A stretch of 64,000 bases of DNA, from contig JAFQQJ010000065.1 in NCBI GenBank assembly GCA_017411325.1, forward strand, positions 1-64,000. Reading direction: 5' to 3'. The position numbers were made by a program, and so were the translations under genes. This stretch comes from Clostridia bacterium (GTDB lineage: Bacteria; Bacillota; Clostridia; CAKSNL01; HGM11501). Position 1 is the stretch's first letter, and every line of letters begins with the position of its first letter. This document shows, piece by piece, positions 15,472 to 23,183 of the stretch. Under the pieces are notes generated by a model that saw only the letters and a program-made list of their open reading frames with translations, was not told the origin of the DNA and did not search any database.

Positions 15472-17490
15472 TTACTCCTCCGGGGTTGTTATGGTGATTG
15501 TTCTTGTCTCCCCGTCCCAGGCAACATCATAGCCTAAGTTTTCGGATATAAATCTTAAGGGAATAAAGGTTCTTGAATCCTTTATGATTGGAGATGTTCT
15601 GAAGGCGTAACGTATTGTGCCCTTGGCATTTGTTACATAAACCTGCCTTCTTTTTATCTGCATATCAATGGTTATAAGACCTTTTTTAACCGTGATGGAC
15701 TGATTTTCGCCGTTCCATTCGATGGTTGCTCCCATTTCTTCAAGTAAACCTCTTAAAGGAATCATCGTGTTGCTGTTTTTGATAAAGGGCGATACGTCAA
15801 GGGTTGTCTCCTTAGCTACGCCGTTTATCTCAGACCTTATCACGGGATTATCAATCTGAAGAACATACTTTTCATCCTTCTTCTCTTCCTTTGCCACCTT
15901 CCCTGTCTGATAAAAGCTTATCTCGGCTGCAGCGGCGTGTCCGTGATATTCCTCTATCTCAAACTCGATATAACGCATTTTATGAGATTCCGAAAACCTT
16001 ACATCCTTGCTCTTAAAGTCGATTTCATCAAACGTTACATCCTCAAGCACCGGGAAATATTCTTCACCGTCGGAGCTTGCAAACATACTGTATCTTTTCC
16101 AATGCCCTTTTATGTCCGCACGCCTGGGATAATAGACAAAGCCCGCAACCTCATATTCCCTTCCGAGGTCAACCTTAAGGACAATCAACCCTTTATCGTC
16201 GGGATTTTTATGCCAGAAGGTATCATAGCTTCCGTCAAATGCCTGTGATGCTTCGTGCCCTACCCATACAGACCCGGACGATGCACCAATCTCATCCGTA
16301 TCAATATAGGTGACATCGTTTTCTTCCCTGTACTTTTCATATTCCGAAAGAGAGATTACGGGAAGGTCATCCCTTTTAACCATAAGGTCGAATTCACCTA
16401 TTACCGCATAGCCGTTAAGTCCCGAGGTTATTCTGAACATTACCTTTTTCACATCAATATTTGATACAAACCGGACATCCTTTGTGGTGGTATCGTTTGT
16501 AAAATTACCTTCGGAAATTTTTACCCAGGTTTCGGAATCATCTGCACTTGCGTACAATTCATATCCGAGAACGATACCCGATGTAGAGCCGGGATTTTGT
16601 CTCGGGGTATAGCAAAAGCCCGAGACCGTTGCCACGGAAGGAAGTGTATAAATCATATCGTAGGGCATCGGTGCTTTCTGATTTACTCCGTTAACCGATT
16701 TAAAGTACGAGTGCCAGTAGGTAAAGCCATCACCGTCGATGGATTTTTCAGCCGTTTCACCGCTCGCATAGCTTTGCTCCGCATAGGCTGTCCATCCGTT
16801 TTTATCAACATATCTTTCGTCAACGGGAACCACGCCTTCAACCTTTCTCGCAGTTGTCGGAGGTGCTTCAAATCCCGTAGCGTTATTTTCTGCCTTGGGA
16901 GCTTCCGTTTCGGTTGTTTCCAAAACAAAGGTTTCGGCTTCAACTGAGGAAAGCGCCACCTTGGGAAGTGCAGCATCCTCCTTGACAAGGTCAAATTCTG
17001 CAACAACGCCGCATCCTCCAACGGCATCAAGTATCTTATACTTAATCTTATTAACAGGAATGTTGTTTTTGAACTTTACTGTTTTTTCATCCTCGTTGTT
17101 GGCAAATTCGCCCGAGCCGATTAAAACAAAGTTATCCGTTCCGTCCGAGCCGTAGATTTCATACTTTGTAACTCTTCCCGTGGAGGACTCTCCTGTTCTG
17201 GGAAGGTATGAAAAGCCTGAAATAACGAATTCTTTGCCAAGGTCAATTGTAAGCTCATAAGGAGGCGGTGTTTTGTTTGCTGCCTTGCCTTCCACAACTT
17301 CATAATAGGTGTGCCAGTAGGTCTCCCTCTTACCGTCAAGAACTTTTTCTGCTGTATAATTTGCAAATGTGCTGGAGGCTTCTGCAGTCCACCCGCTTTT
17401 ATCAAGCATTTCATCCTCTGCATATGAAAGAACTGCGCCGAGAGATAAAACCATACAGAATGTAATTAATAAAGATATTAACTTTTTCAT
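15472..17490 (-). CDS. Secreted protein with three discoidin (F5/8 C) domains and a stalk domain (module copy 1, gene B1)
   Basis: An exported 672-residue protein with signal peptide ~1-24 (ending AVLSYA). Three F5/8-type-C/CBM32-like repeats (about 28-175, 220-385, 400-560), then a C-terminal stalk domain (about 575-670) with MIPLRGLLEEMGATIEWNG and FIPLRFISENLGY. Repeats 1-3 correspond to repeats 2-4 of the 850-residue paralogue at 9908-12460, and the stalk domains are nearly identical. It likely tethers or targets the GH99-like partner encoded 14 bases upstream to glycans; this is inferred from the domain content and pairing. Confidence 0.82.
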   Translation of the reverse strand: MKKLISLLITFCMVLSLGAVLSYAEDEMLDKSGWTAEASSTFANYTAEKVLDGKRETYWHTYYEVVEGKAANKTPPPYELTIDLGKEFVISGFSYLPRTGESSTGRVTKYEIYGSDGTDNFVLIGSGEFANNEDEKTVKFKNNIPVNKIKYKILDAVGGCGVVAEFDLVKEDAALPKVALSSVEAETFVLETTETEAPKAENNATGFEAPPTTARKVEGVVPVDERYVDKNGWTAYAEQSYASGETAEKSIDGDGFTYWHSYFKSVNGVNQKAPMPYDMIYTLPSVATVSGFCYTPRQNPGSTSGIVLGYELYASADDSETWVKISEGNFTNDTTTKDVRFVSNIDVKKVMFRITSGLNGYAVIGEFDLMVKRDDLPVISLSEYEKYREENDVTYIDTDEIGASSGSVWVGHEASQAFDGSYDTFWHKNPDDKGLIVLKVDLGREYEVAGFVYYPRRADIKGHWKRYSMFASSDGEEYFPVLEDVTFDEIDFKSKDVRFSESHKMRYIEFEIEEYHGHAAAAEISFYQTGKVAKEEKKDEKYVLQIDNPVIRSEINGVAKETTLDVSPFIKNSNTMIPLRGLLEEMGATIEWNGENQSITVKKGLITIDMQIKRRQVYVTNAKGTIRYAFRTSPIIKDSRTFIPLRFISENLGYDVAWDGETRTITITTPEE

Positions 17491-17503
17491 ATTTTATCCC
17501 TCC

Positions 17504-20245
17504 TTATCCTAAGTGTGCCTTTGCGCCGGCAATAATTTCTTCTGAAATTCCCGTTTTGCTCATTGCATAAATTCCGTCGCCTGCATCATAAAGCTTCCAG
17601 TCTAAACAATCTGAAAGATAGGTTACGGGCACATAAGGAATTCCGTTTATCATCTTTACGGGATTTGTGAGAGCTTTGTGATAGCCGTTTACTCTTGCAT
17701 CAAGCGAATCAATTCCCGAATAAATCCAGTATTCGTCGCAGATTTCATCATTTTCTGAAAGGCCGTGGGTTGAAACGTGAAGAAGGTTATCCTCCAGTTC
17801 AAATTCAACCTTGGTTTCTCCATAGCCCAAAATGTCATTAAGTGCGCGTGCAGGATAGTATAATACTCCGTTATCCATTACGGGAACACATCTTGTATCA
17901 GGCTCGTAAACCCTCATCTTAGCGCCGTCGGCAATCATCTTTCCTCTGCCTTCGCCAACCATAGCAGCCTCTCTGAAGGCGGATTTCTCAGCCAGACTTA
18001 ACGTAGTCTGAGCAATTTCTGTATAGAGGAAGTTAAAGCGTCCCATGGGAGCAACGCTTCCGCCATTATAGAATTCAACTATATCTCCCTTGCATTCAAC
18101 TGAGTCTGTCCACTTGAATTCAAGGTCGGCTGTGCCTGTTTCGCCGATTAACGCCTTTGGCACTGCGATAACCAATGTATCGCCTGTCACCTTATAGGAA
18201 ACATTTCCGATATCTGTAACGGTATAAGCCTTATCCGCAAACTTTGAAATTACGCCTGCACCACTAAAGTTTACAACATAGTCATAGCCTTCAAAGCCCG
18301 TTGCGTAGTTTCTGTCCGCATTGATGTAAAGGTTCATCCAGTTTTCCGTTCCTTCCACGATGGGACGTGTTGTCTTTGCCATAAAGTAGAAGTTTTCAGC
18401 ATCGCGGGCAACCTTTGCACGGGAAATTGCGTTATTTACCTTTGTTGTATAACGGAAGCGCTCCCCTGTTTCGGGATTCATATATCCCGTGCTGTCACGT
18501 TCAAAGTCGGTATTGTCATTGATAAATTCGGGAGCAACATCATTCCACTGAGCTATGTCACCTTCTATATCAATTGTCTTTTCAGCAGATGCTAAAGGTG
18601 CGGGGCGAACACCCTGATACTTTCTTACAAAGTCAATAAACTGACAGTAGGTATCGTCCTTAAGCTCTCCTCTTGTGGGCTCAATATCACGGCTTCCTTC
18701 GTTATCATAGGTATCAACGAAGCAGTTGTGTACGCCGGAATAGGTATGCTGTCTTCCCGCAATCCACTCGTTCCAGCCGTCAACGAATACGAAGGCAGGA
18801 TCCACATCAAGAACACGGCTTGCCTGTTCCATAAAGAAGTAGTTTTCTCTGTAGGTGCCCTCTCTCCAGTCTTCACCGAAGGCAACTGTATAGCTTCTTC
18901 CCATTGTGTAGGGATCGGAGAATACGCCAACTATGCCGGGACCCCATACATAGGATTCGTTCTTCGCAAGTCCAAGGGATACAAACTGAACTCTGCCGTT
19001 TTCATCCTGACCATATAAGCTCTGGGGATAAACGTCAAGCCACATAAGCTGATCGTTGGGCCCGATTTTACCCTCGATTCGGCTTGCAGTTCTGTACATT
19101 GTGAAGAAATTGAAGGCTTCCCTTGTTATTGCACCGTCAATACTGTCATTGGGATATTCAAGTCTTTCCACAATACCTCTGTCTGTGATAATCATAGGCT
19201 TACCGTCGCGGTAATACCAGAGGTCAGAGTATCTGCCTTCGCGGAAAAATTCCTGATATATGTATTTTACTGCCTGTGTGCGGTCTGTTTTCCAGGAAGT
19301 GATCCAGGAAATGCCCGGAGCATCAACGCCCGAAGCCCTTGCATCCCGCCATGCTTCATAGTGCACCTTTAAGCCTGCATACCACACATTGGTCATATTT
19401 GTTCCGTCAAAGAAAATCACGTCAACGTCCGCATTGGCAAGAAGTATCGCCTGCTTACGGTACACCCAGTAGTCAAGATTATCATAATAACCGAAAATGG
19501 GTTCGTTCCAGTAATAGCGTCCCTTCAAGTCCCAGGCAGGATGCTCATAATCTGCATAGGCATCGGGGAACTTTTCATTTATCTTCCAGGGGATTCTTAC
19601 GTTACTTTCTCCTCTGGCGTGCCAGTTCCAGTAAAACATACCGATTTCGGTTCCTTCGCTCCTCAAGTCGCCAGCCTCTTCATAATCGGCAACAGCCCGT
19701 CCCATTCCGTCAACCGCAACCCAGGTATCGTGGTAGTTGTCAATTATGGCAGAATCGGGAACGGGAACATATTTTTCATTTCCCGAAGGCTCCTTTGATA
19801 AAATAACCTTATTTACCTTGGTAGCTGCCACAGGAGCACTCACGCCCGAAAACTGTGCCACAAAATATAAATTCTGCACACCTGTTACGGGAGCTTCAAT
19901 ATCTGCAGAAAAGCTTGACTTTGTATCGTCATCCATTCTCACATAGGCAATTACCGTTCCGCCGTTATCGGGGCTTCCGATTCTTACCTGCAGAATTTCG
20001 TTGTTGAGCCCCTCATAATTGCAGGTACCTTCAACGGTTATTGATTTTATACCCGTAAGGTCAACGCCTTCAAAACCAAAGCGGCCTCCCGCCCTGATTT
20101 TGGCAATTTCACCGGAAGAAACCGAAACACCCGTCTGATAATCCACATCAGACGGAAGAAGAACGATATCCTCCGATGCCGATACTGCAATGCACATTGA
20201 CATAAGCATAGCCAGCACCGTAAGCAAGATACATACTTTTTTCAT
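17504..20245 (-). CDS. Secreted GH99-like protein with CBM6-like, CBM9-like and stalk domains (module copy 1, gene A1)
   Basis: A 913-residue exported protein, the same length and domain order as the paralogue at 12474-15215: signal peptide, CBM6-like domain, barrel-like region with IGMFYWNW, VDVIFFDGTN and FVDGWNEWIAGR, CBM9-like sandwich, and stalk domain. Long stretches are nearly identical in DNA and protein, especially the CBM9-like region. The ATG at 20245 follows an AAGGG-type site. A longer in-frame reading to 20305 would start within the promoter and is rejected. As in the paralogue, the GH99-type second catalytic Glu is Ala (NEWIAG). Predicted extracellular glycan-active protein; activity and substrate unknown. 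Confidence 0.62.
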   Translation of the reverse strand: MKKVCILLTVLAMLMSMCIAVSASEDIVLLPSDVDYQTGVSVSSGEIAKIRAGGRFGFEGVDLTGIKSITVEGTCNYEGLNNEILQVRIGSPDNGGTVIAYVRMDDDTKSSFSADIEAPVTGVQNLYFVAQFSGVSAPVAATKVNKVILSKEPSGNEKYVPVPDSAIIDNYHDTWVAVDGMGRAVADYEEAGDLRSEGTEIGMFYWNWHARGESNVRIPWKINEKFPDAYADYEHPAWDLKGRYYWNEPIFGYYDNLDYWVYRKQAILLANADVDVIFFDGTNMTNVWYAGLKVHYEAWRDARASGVDAPGISWITSWKTDRTQAVKYIYQEFFREGRYSDLWYYRDGKPMIITDRGIVERLEYPNDSIDGAITREAFNFFTMYRTASRIEGKIGPNDQLMWLDVYPQSLYGQDENGRVQFVSLGLAKNESYVWGPGIVGVFSDPYTMGRSYTVAFGEDWREGTYRENYFFMEQASRVLDVDPAFVFVDGWNEWIAGRQHTYSGVHNCFVDTYDNEGSRDIEPTRGELKDDTYCQFIDFVRKYQGVRPAPLASAEKTIDIEGDIAQWNDVAPEFINDNTDFERDSTGYMNPETGERFRYTTKVNNAISRAKVARDAENFYFMAKTTRPIVEGTENWMNLYINADRNYATGFEGYDYVVNFSGAGVISKFADKAYTVTDIGNVSYKVTGDTLVIAVPKALIGETGTADLEFKWTDSVECKGDIVEFYNGGSVAPMGRFNFLYTEIAQTTLSLAEKSAFREAAMVGEGRGKMIADGAKMRVYEPDTRCVPVMDNGVLYYPARALNDILGYGETKVEFELEDNLLHVSTHGLSENDEICDEYWIYSGIDSLDARVNGYHKALTNPVKMINGIPYVPVTYLSDCLDWKLYDAGDGIYAMSKTGISEEIIAGAKAHLG

Positions 20246-20276
20246 TAAATCAACCCTTCCCTTTTTGTGTGAATTT

Positions 20277-20305
20277 ATTATACCCCGGCGCATTATTAAT
20301 GTCAA
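20277..20305 (-). promoter_or_regulatory. Consensus sigma-A promoter of the secreted module (proximal)
   Basis: Minus-strand TTGACA (20300-20305), exactly 17-base spacer, TATAAT (20277-20282): a perfect match to the sigma-A consensus, 32 bases before the A1 start codon. Confidence 0.88.
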
Positions 20306-20358
20306 TGATTTCCGTTGCCCAGTTTAATTGATATATTTTGATATTTTTCTTTCTGTCT

Positions 20359-20387
20359 AGTATAGCACCTCTTCTTTTTCTTGTCAA
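20359..20387 (-). promoter_or_regulatory. Second strong promoter of the secreted module (distal)
   Basis: Minus-strand TTGACA (20382-20387), 17-base spacer, TATACT (20359-20364) with an extended TGC before the -10. It lies 82 bases upstream of the proximal promoter, so two near-consensus promoters in tandem drive the cluster. Confidence 0.82.
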
Positions 20388-20451
20388 TCCTCTGTAAAAC
20401 AAAAGCTTATTGAAAGTCTATAATTTCTGATATTACGAATATCCGCAAACA

Positions 20452-20482
20452 AAAACCGGGAACAGAATCTGTTCCCGGTTTT
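20452..20482. terminator. Terminator after the 490-residue stalk protein gene
   Basis: A 13-bp stem (AAACCGGGAACA with its complement, loop GAATC) with A/T flanks on both sides. Confidence 0.85.
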
Positions 20483-20490
20483 TTAAGCAT

Positions 20491-21963
20491 TTAATCTTCC
20501 ATAAAGGTTATATAGTACATTCCTGTAAGAAGGTCATACTTGGCATCCACCAATTCAAACCTTAATATGGCACCAAGTGCATTTCCGCTTATGTATGTAA
20601 CTCCGTCCTTCATCAATACCGCATCTGTATTTACAGTCTCATCTCCCAGCTTTATCTCGCCTGAGCCAACGGTAAATACCATTTTATCATATTCGGCAAA
20701 ATAGGGGCTTGTAACGGTTATTACACCATTTTCATAAGAAAGCTCTATATTTCCCTCATAAGCACTCTCAAGTGTTGTTCTTAAAGGAACATAAATTCCG
20801 CTTTCCTCTTTTACAATATTACTTGTTTCAATATCAAAGTACCAGAGAGGATATTCGGGAATATACTCTTCCTCAACCGCACTTTCCTCTTCCGGCGCCA
20901 GTAATGCTATAAAGTCAAAGGAATTTTCTTCCGTTAACACAGGGAATTCAACCTTTGTCTTTCCGTAGTCGGTATAAGAGGTTTCAGCCTTCAGGGTAAG
21001 CTCTATCACAGGCTTTGATTCAAATGTCCATTCTGCACCCAAAGCAGCCGCACACGACGGGATATCTATTTTAAGATGATCTACTTCATTTGCTTTTATA
21101 ATATTGCCGTTGGAAACAGTGTATTCCATCACTATTCCCTTTTCTCCGATAAACTTCATTCCGGAAAAAGAAGGAACCATCTGTTTTGCAAGTTCAACCG
21201 TTGCCTTTGCCACTTCGGGATCCTCGTGGAAAGCTTCGGGATTATTTTCAACCATAATATCCATAACATAGAATACAAGCTCTCTCAGCATACCGCAAAA
21301 GCCTTCGTTATCTATTTTGATGGTGTACCTTCTTCCGCTGTTGGTGATTTTCGCATATTTTCCTATTATATCAAGAGTTGCCGCTGTGATTTTCTCGGTA
21401 TATTCCGCAGAATATGCTTTACCGTACTGTGTGTAGAGGTCGGCAAATTCCTTTGCATCCTCAACTCCCATCATACCGAAAATATCTATCACCGCATACT
21501 TATTGAATATAGGTCCGTCCATAATCATACGGTAACTGGGTTTTTCCCCGGAAACATCATATTTAATCCATATTGCCGTTTTTGCCTTTGTGTTTGTCGC
21601 TATATTTTTGTTCGGGTTTATATAGGCATCTGTCAGAAGTTCGATATATGCATCGATTTTCTTCATATCTTCACTTATATCAGCCTTCATATTAAATTCT
21701 GCGCCGGATGTGAAAATTGATTCCAGTAAAAGCTCAAAATCAACAAAATACTCAAGCTCCTTAATTTCATCCCCCGCTATTTCTCTTATAAAATCAACCA
21801 GAGATTTGAATTCCGCATCCTCAAATTCCAATTTTCCGCTGCAGCTTAAATTGTACTTCTGACCGGTAAGTGCCTCGCCAAGCTCATCCGGAACCATGGC
21901 AAATGTTGTCACAAAAGAAAAGCAAAGCACAAATGCCATTAAAAGACCTAAAAATTTCTTCAT
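20491..21963 (-). CDS. Secreted stalk-domain protein
   Basis: A 490-residue exported protein with signal peptide ~1-22 (AFVLCFSFVTTFA). The long middle part (about 30-370) is not recognised; it is rich in charged, lipoprotein-like segments. The C-terminal ~110 residues are a copper-amine-oxidase-N-like stalk domain (GIYVPLRTTLESAYEGNIELSYENG and ITVTSP). An acidic linker (EEESAVEEEY) precedes it. AGGAGG supports the start. It sits upstream of the duplicated secreted module, separated by a terminator and the module's promoters. It may share surface attachment with those proteins; function unknown. Confidence 0.72.
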   Translation of the reverse strand: MKKFLGLLMAFVLCFSFVTTFAMVPDELGEALTGQKYNLSCSGKLEFEDAEFKSLVDFIREIAGDEIKELEYFVDFELLLESIFTSGAEFNMKADISEDMKKIDAYIELLTDAYINPNKNIATNTKAKTAIWIKYDVSGEKPSYRMIMDGPIFNKYAVIDIFGMMGVEDAKEFADLYTQYGKAYSAEYTEKITAATLDIIGKYAKITNSGRRYTIKIDNEGFCGMLRELVFYVMDIMVENNPEAFHEDPEVAKATVELAKQMVPSFSGMKFIGEKGIVMEYTVSNGNIIKANEVDHLKIDIPSCAAALGAEWTFESKPVIELTLKAETSYTDYGKTKVEFPVLTEENSFDFIALLAPEEESAVEEEYIPEYPLWYFDIETSNIVKEESGIYVPLRTTLESAYEGNIELSYENGVITVTSPYFAEYDKMVFTVGSGEIKLGDETVNTDAVLMKDGVTYISGNALGAILRFELVDAKYDLLTGMYYITFMED

Positions 21964-21984
21964 AAAAATACCTCCTGATGATAA

Positions 21985-22014
21985 AAATAAGTACGGAATA
22001 CTCCGTACTTATTT
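21985..22014 (-). terminator. Terminator of the yneA-like gene
   Basis: A 13-bp stem (21985-21997 with 22002-22014) followed by a T run on the minus strand. It overlaps the -10 of the promoter for the next gene, so it could alternatively be a 5'-leader hairpin of the stalk-protein mRNA. Confidence 0.7.
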
Positions 22015-22039
22015 TACCACATATTTATATATTTGTAAA
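22011..22039 (-). promoter_or_regulatory. Promoter of the 490-residue stalk protein gene
   Basis: Minus-strand TTTACA (22034-22039), 17-base spacer, TAAAAT (22011-22016). It partly overlaps the terminator hairpin of the preceding gene. Confidence 0.55.
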
Positions 22040-22045
22040 GTTTTT

Positions 22046-22345
22046 TCAGTCAAGCACCGGCACAAGAAGCTTCTGTCCCACAGAAAGTGCGCCGCTGTCT
22101 ATACCGCTGCATTCCTTTATGGCATAAACCGCTTCTCTTATATCAACACCGTTTCCGTAAAAATCCTCTGCAATTGTCCAGAGAGTATCTCCGGGGCGGA
22201 CATAAACCTCTTCAAACTCGTCATAGGTCTTTTTATCACCACTGGATAATGCAGAAAAGCTTAAAAGTGTTGTAACGAGAATTAAAGCAATTACAGATAT
22301 CTTAAACAATCTTATTTTCATTTTTCTTGTATTTCTTCTTTTCAT
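22046..22345 (-). CDS. yneA: LysM protein, YneA-like SOS cell-division suppressor
   Basis: A 99-residue protein with a basic N-terminus (MKRRNTRKMKIRL), one membrane segment (about 14-33), and a C-terminal LysM domain (YVRPGDTLWTIAEDFYGNGVDIREAVYAI...SVGQKLLVPVL). Size, architecture and divergent placement next to lexA match YneA of Bacillus, which is made during the SOS response and halts septation at the membrane. The ATG at 22345 follows GGAGG. The promoter has a LexA box in its spacer and another just downstream, so SOS control is strongly supported. The division-inhibitor role is by analogy. Confidence 0.8.
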   Translation of the reverse strand: MKRRNTRKMKIRLFKISVIALILVTTLLSFSALSSGDKKTYDEFEEVYVRPGDTLWTIAEDFYGNGVDIREAVYAIKECSGIDSGALSVGQKLLVPVLD

Positions 22346-22363
22346 ACTCAAAACCTCCAAATA

Positions 22364-22377
22364 CGAACTGTTGTTCT
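22364..22377. promoter_or_regulatory. LexA (SOS) box 1
   Basis: CGAAC-TGTT-GTTCT, one mismatch from the Gram-positive LexA consensus CGAAC-N4-GTTCG. It lies between the yneA-like promoter and its start codon. Confidence 0.8.
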
Positions 22378-22390
22378 TGTCTGTACCCAT

Positions 22391-22419
22391 ATAATACACG
22401 AACAAATGTTCTTTGTCAA
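22391..22419 (-). promoter_or_regulatory. Promoter of the yneA-like gene
   Basis: Minus-strand TTGACA (22414-22419), 17-base spacer, TATTAT (22391-22396). The spacer contains LexA box 2, an arrangement for direct repression. Confidence 0.82.
22399..22412. promoter_or_regulatory. LexA (SOS) box 2
   Basis: CGAAC-AAAT-GTTCT, one mismatch from consensus, located in the spacer of the yneA-like promoter. Confidence 0.85.
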
Positions 22420-22448
22420 GTACTTTTTAAAATTTTTTCAAAAAAAGT

Positions 22449-22462
22449 GAAACAAATGTTTG
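22449..22462. promoter_or_regulatory. Degenerate LexA box 3 at the lexA promoter
   Basis: GAAAC-AAAT-GTTTG keeps the AAC-AAAT-GTT core of box 2 and overlaps the lexA -35 element. It is weaker than boxes 1 and 2 and fits autoregulation. Confidence 0.55.
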
Positions 22463-22488
22463 CATTTTCCGAAAAGATGTGTTATAAT
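22460..22488 (+). promoter_or_regulatory. Promoter of lexA
   Basis: TTGCAT (22460-22465), 17-base spacer, TATAAT (22483-22488), about 50 bases before the lexA ATG. Confidence 0.8.
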
Positions 22489-22537
22489 ACTATCAGAACA
22501 TACATTCCCATCACTTTTAAGGAAAGAGGTTTTATCT

Positions 22538-23143
22538 ATGTCAAAGGACAGATCCCAGAACATTCTTGACTTTATTAATGAGTACACCAAGGAAAACGGC
22601 TATCCCCCTACAATCAGAGAAATATGCGACGGCGTAGGTTTAAAATCCCCCTCCACCGTTCATGGTCACATTGAGCGCTTAAAGAAAGCAGGTAAGCTTG
22701 ACAAGGCAGATTCCAAGACCAGAGCCATAAAAGTATCGGAGAAAGAATCCGAAACCTTTACGGAAAAGGAATTTTTGGAGGTTCCTGTTCTCGGCACAGT
22801 TGCAGCCGGCGTTCCCATAGCCGCACAGGAGGATATTGAGCGCACATTCCCCCTCCCTATGGACTTTGCGAAAAAAGGCGAAGTATTTATGCTTAAGGTA
22901 AGAGGCGAATCCATGATCAATGCCGGCATTTTCTCCGGCGACTACATAATTGTAGAACAGACAAACGTTGCCAATAACGGTCAGATGGTTGTTGCACTGA
23001 TTGACGATGAGGTTACGGTCAAAACCTTCTATAAGGAATCCGACCACATCCGTCTGCAGCCTGAAAATGACTATATGGATCCCATTATTGTCCGCGAGGT
23101 TGCAATTCTCGGAAAAGTTGTGGGAGTATACAGAAAGTTTTAA
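22538..23143 (+). CDS. lexA: LexA, SOS response repressor
   Basis: A 201-residue repressor of DNA-damage genes that cleaves itself when RecA is activated. An N-terminal winged helix (about 1-65, PPTIREICDGVGLKSPSTVHGHI) precedes the S24 peptidase domain. The cleavage bond Ala90-Gly91 (TVAAGVP), nucleophile Ser125 (RGESM) and Lys162 (VTVKTF) are all present. The ATG at 22538 follows AAGGAAAGAGG. An in-frame ATG at 22460 lies in the promoter and is rejected. It is divergent from the yneA-like gene with LexA boxes between, so it should repress both. Confidence 0.96.
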   Translation: MSKDRSQNILDFINEYTKENGYPPTIREICDGVGLKSPSTVHGHIERLKKAGKLDKADSKTRAIKVSEKESETFTEKEFLEVPVLGTVAAGVPIAAQEDIERTFPLPMDFAKKGEVFMLKVRGESMINAGIFSGDYIIVEQTNVANNGQMVVALIDDEVTVKTFYKESDHIRLQPENDYMDPIIVREVAILGKVVGVYRKF

Positions 23144-23152
23144 TGCAGCAAA

Positions 23153-23180
23153 ACACCGCATTGCAAAGGCAATGCGGTGT
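23153..23180. terminator. Bidirectional terminator after lexA
   Basis: A 12-bp perfect stem (23153-23164 with 23169-23180) with A and T flanks separates lexA from the convergent secreted-protein gene. Confidence 0.88.
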
Positions 23181-23183
23181 TTT

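Noticed and set aside
9908..20245. Copper amine oxidase annotation for the stalk-domain proteins
   Set aside because: Only the small N-terminal-type (stalk) domain is present at the C-termini; the catalytic topaquinone domain is absent.
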